A stretch of DNA of 64,000 nt from NCBI RefSeq assembly GCF_015207455.1, contig NZ_JADEWV010000005.1:1-64000 (forward strand), written 5' to 3'. The notes under the pieces are model-generated. The model worked only from the letters and a program-made list of their open reading frames with translations, did not search any database and had not been told where the DNA came from. Positions 63,191-64,000 of this stretch are shown in pieces; positions within the stretch are counted from its first letter, which is position 1, and every line of letters begins with the position of its first letter. Source of the DNA: Microcoleus sp. LEGE 07076 (lineage in GTDB: Bacteria; Cyanobacteriota; Cyanobacteriia; Cyanobacteriales; Microcoleaceae). A program made the translations under genes and the position numbers.

Positions 63191-64000
63191 ATGCCCACCT
63201 CGATCGCCGACTCAAAAAATCTGCTGTCAGACTTAATGGCACGCTACCGAAACCAAGTAGATTATCTAGCAATTCGGCTCGAAGAAGCCGAAGGCACCGA
63301 CATCTTGCTGCGGGGCGAAAAAATTGAAACCCTCAGCGAAGGAGTCTCAATTGGAGGTCAAGTTCGAGCTTGTCACAAAGGCGGCTGGGGCTTTGCCAGT
63401 TTTAACAGACTTTCCACCCTCGCCGAAAGAATCGAAGAAGCCATAGCCGCGGCCAAACTAATCGGCGAAGAAGAAACAATTCTCGCGCCAGTAAAGCCCG
63501 TACAGGACATTTGCTTCCTGCCGCTGACAGGAACAGATCCCCGTCTGGTGCCGCTAATTGAGAAAAAGCAATTGTGCGATCGTTACGCAGCCATTTTGCG
63601 AAGCATAGACCCCCGCATCGCCACCATCTCCGTGCGCTACGGCGACAGCACCCAGCGCATCATCCTCGCCACCTCCGAAGGCACCATGCTCGAACAAGGT
63701 TGGGCAGACATGGAAATGCGCTTTGCCGCCACAGCCCGCAGCGGGGAAACCGTACAAACAGGCCGCGAAACCACCGGTTCCCGGAAAGCTTACGAAGATT
63801 TAATGGAACTCGACAGCCAAGTTCGCAGCGCCGCCCAGCGCGCCGTAGACTCCCTAGCCTTACCCCCCGTCTCTGGCAACACATACACCGTCGTCATCGA
63901 CCCAATACTCACCGGATTGTTCGTCCACGAAGCCTTCGGGCACCTTTCGGAAGCCGACATGGCCTACGAAAATCCCGACATCTTGGAAGTGATGACCCTC
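63191..64000 (+). CDS. TldD/PmbA-family metallopeptidase, N-terminal part
   Basis: The gene starts at ATG 63191 and runs off the window with 270 codons seen and no stop. It begins MPTSIADSKNLLSDLM, has the family's EGVSIGGQVRACHKGGWGFASFNRL segment near 58-80, and reaches the zinc-binding helix LFVHEAFGHLSEAD (HExxxH) near residue 240-252. TldD and TldE/PmbA form a heterodimeric peptidase that degrades unfolded peptides. The presence of HExxxH makes this the catalytic TldD-like partner. Confidence 0.93.
   Translation, partial: MPTSIADSKNLLSDLMARYRNQVDYLAIRLEEAEGTDILLRGEKIETLSEGVSIGGQVRACHKGGWGFASFNRLSTLAERIEEAIAAAKLIGEEETILAPVKPVQDICFLPLTGTDPRLVPLIEKKQLCDRYAAILRSIDPRIATISVRYGDSTQRIILATSEGTMLEQGWADMEMRFAATARSGETVQTGRETTGSRKAYEDLMELDSQVRSAAQRAVDSLALPPVSGNTYTVVIDPILTGLFVHEAFGHLSEADMAYENPDILEVMTL

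Overview
The window looks like chromosome of a filamentous, non-heterocystous cyanobacterium of the Microcoleus/Oscillatoria type. The evidence is frequent GCGATCGC (HIP1) octamers, long heptanucleotide tandem arrays between genes, and cyanobacterial core genes: ndhS, thf1/psb29, a CpcT/CpeT-type bilin lyase, ictB, Omp85 and a PEP-CTERM/exosortase pair. The species is inferred from style only. I saw no rRNA, tRNA or CRISPR array.

1-9300: end of a membrane protein gene, SGNH hydrolase, RDD protein, ribosomal L33 and S18, an RNase II/R-type exonuclease, a PlsC-type acyltransferase, a kinase-like protein lacking its phospho-acceptor His, and ictB. 9300-16350: small inverted-repeat elements, a coupled TPR/exported-peptide pair, smpB, then a two-gene cassette of a dedicated exosortase and its probable substrate, a large VIT/VWA membrane protein ending in a PEP-CTERM tail. 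16350-25400: housekeeping and photosynthesis genes (Rieske ferredoxin, ndhS, mrp, hemF, STAS protein, bilin lyase, thf1, comFB, M23 peptidase).

25600-31700 is the most unusual stretch. It holds a His/Asn-rich repeat protein, then a long coiled-coil/TPR/formylglycine-enzyme-fold gene broken by three in-frame stops and one frameshift, then an Avd-like four-helix protein and a reverse transcriptase with the diversity-generating retroelement (DGR) hallmark IGxxxSQ. The C-terminus of the broken gene looks like a DGR variable region. No template repeat is visible, and the place where one usually sits (between avd and RT) is filled with palindromic repeats. This reads as a DGR that is decaying or that takes its template from elsewhere.

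31775-39700: Omp85, purC, a CheY-like regulator and a large hybrid kinase. 39900-44400: an orphan methyltransferase of the DNA-phosphorothioation-associated family with duplicated flanking domains, then a BrnT/BrnA toxin-antitoxin locus with relic copies and orphan antitoxins. 44450-53550: ArsA/GET3 ATPase, fmt, a minus-strand block (sbcD, SMI1/KNR4, Uma2, ATP-dependent ligase), a glutaredoxin-like gene and murE. 53850-64000: an unknown helical protein, a giant Ser/Thr kinase-AAA-GAF-histidine kinase with a kinase relic behind it, another sensor kinase with a worn ATP site, and the start of a tldD/pmbA gene cut by the window end.
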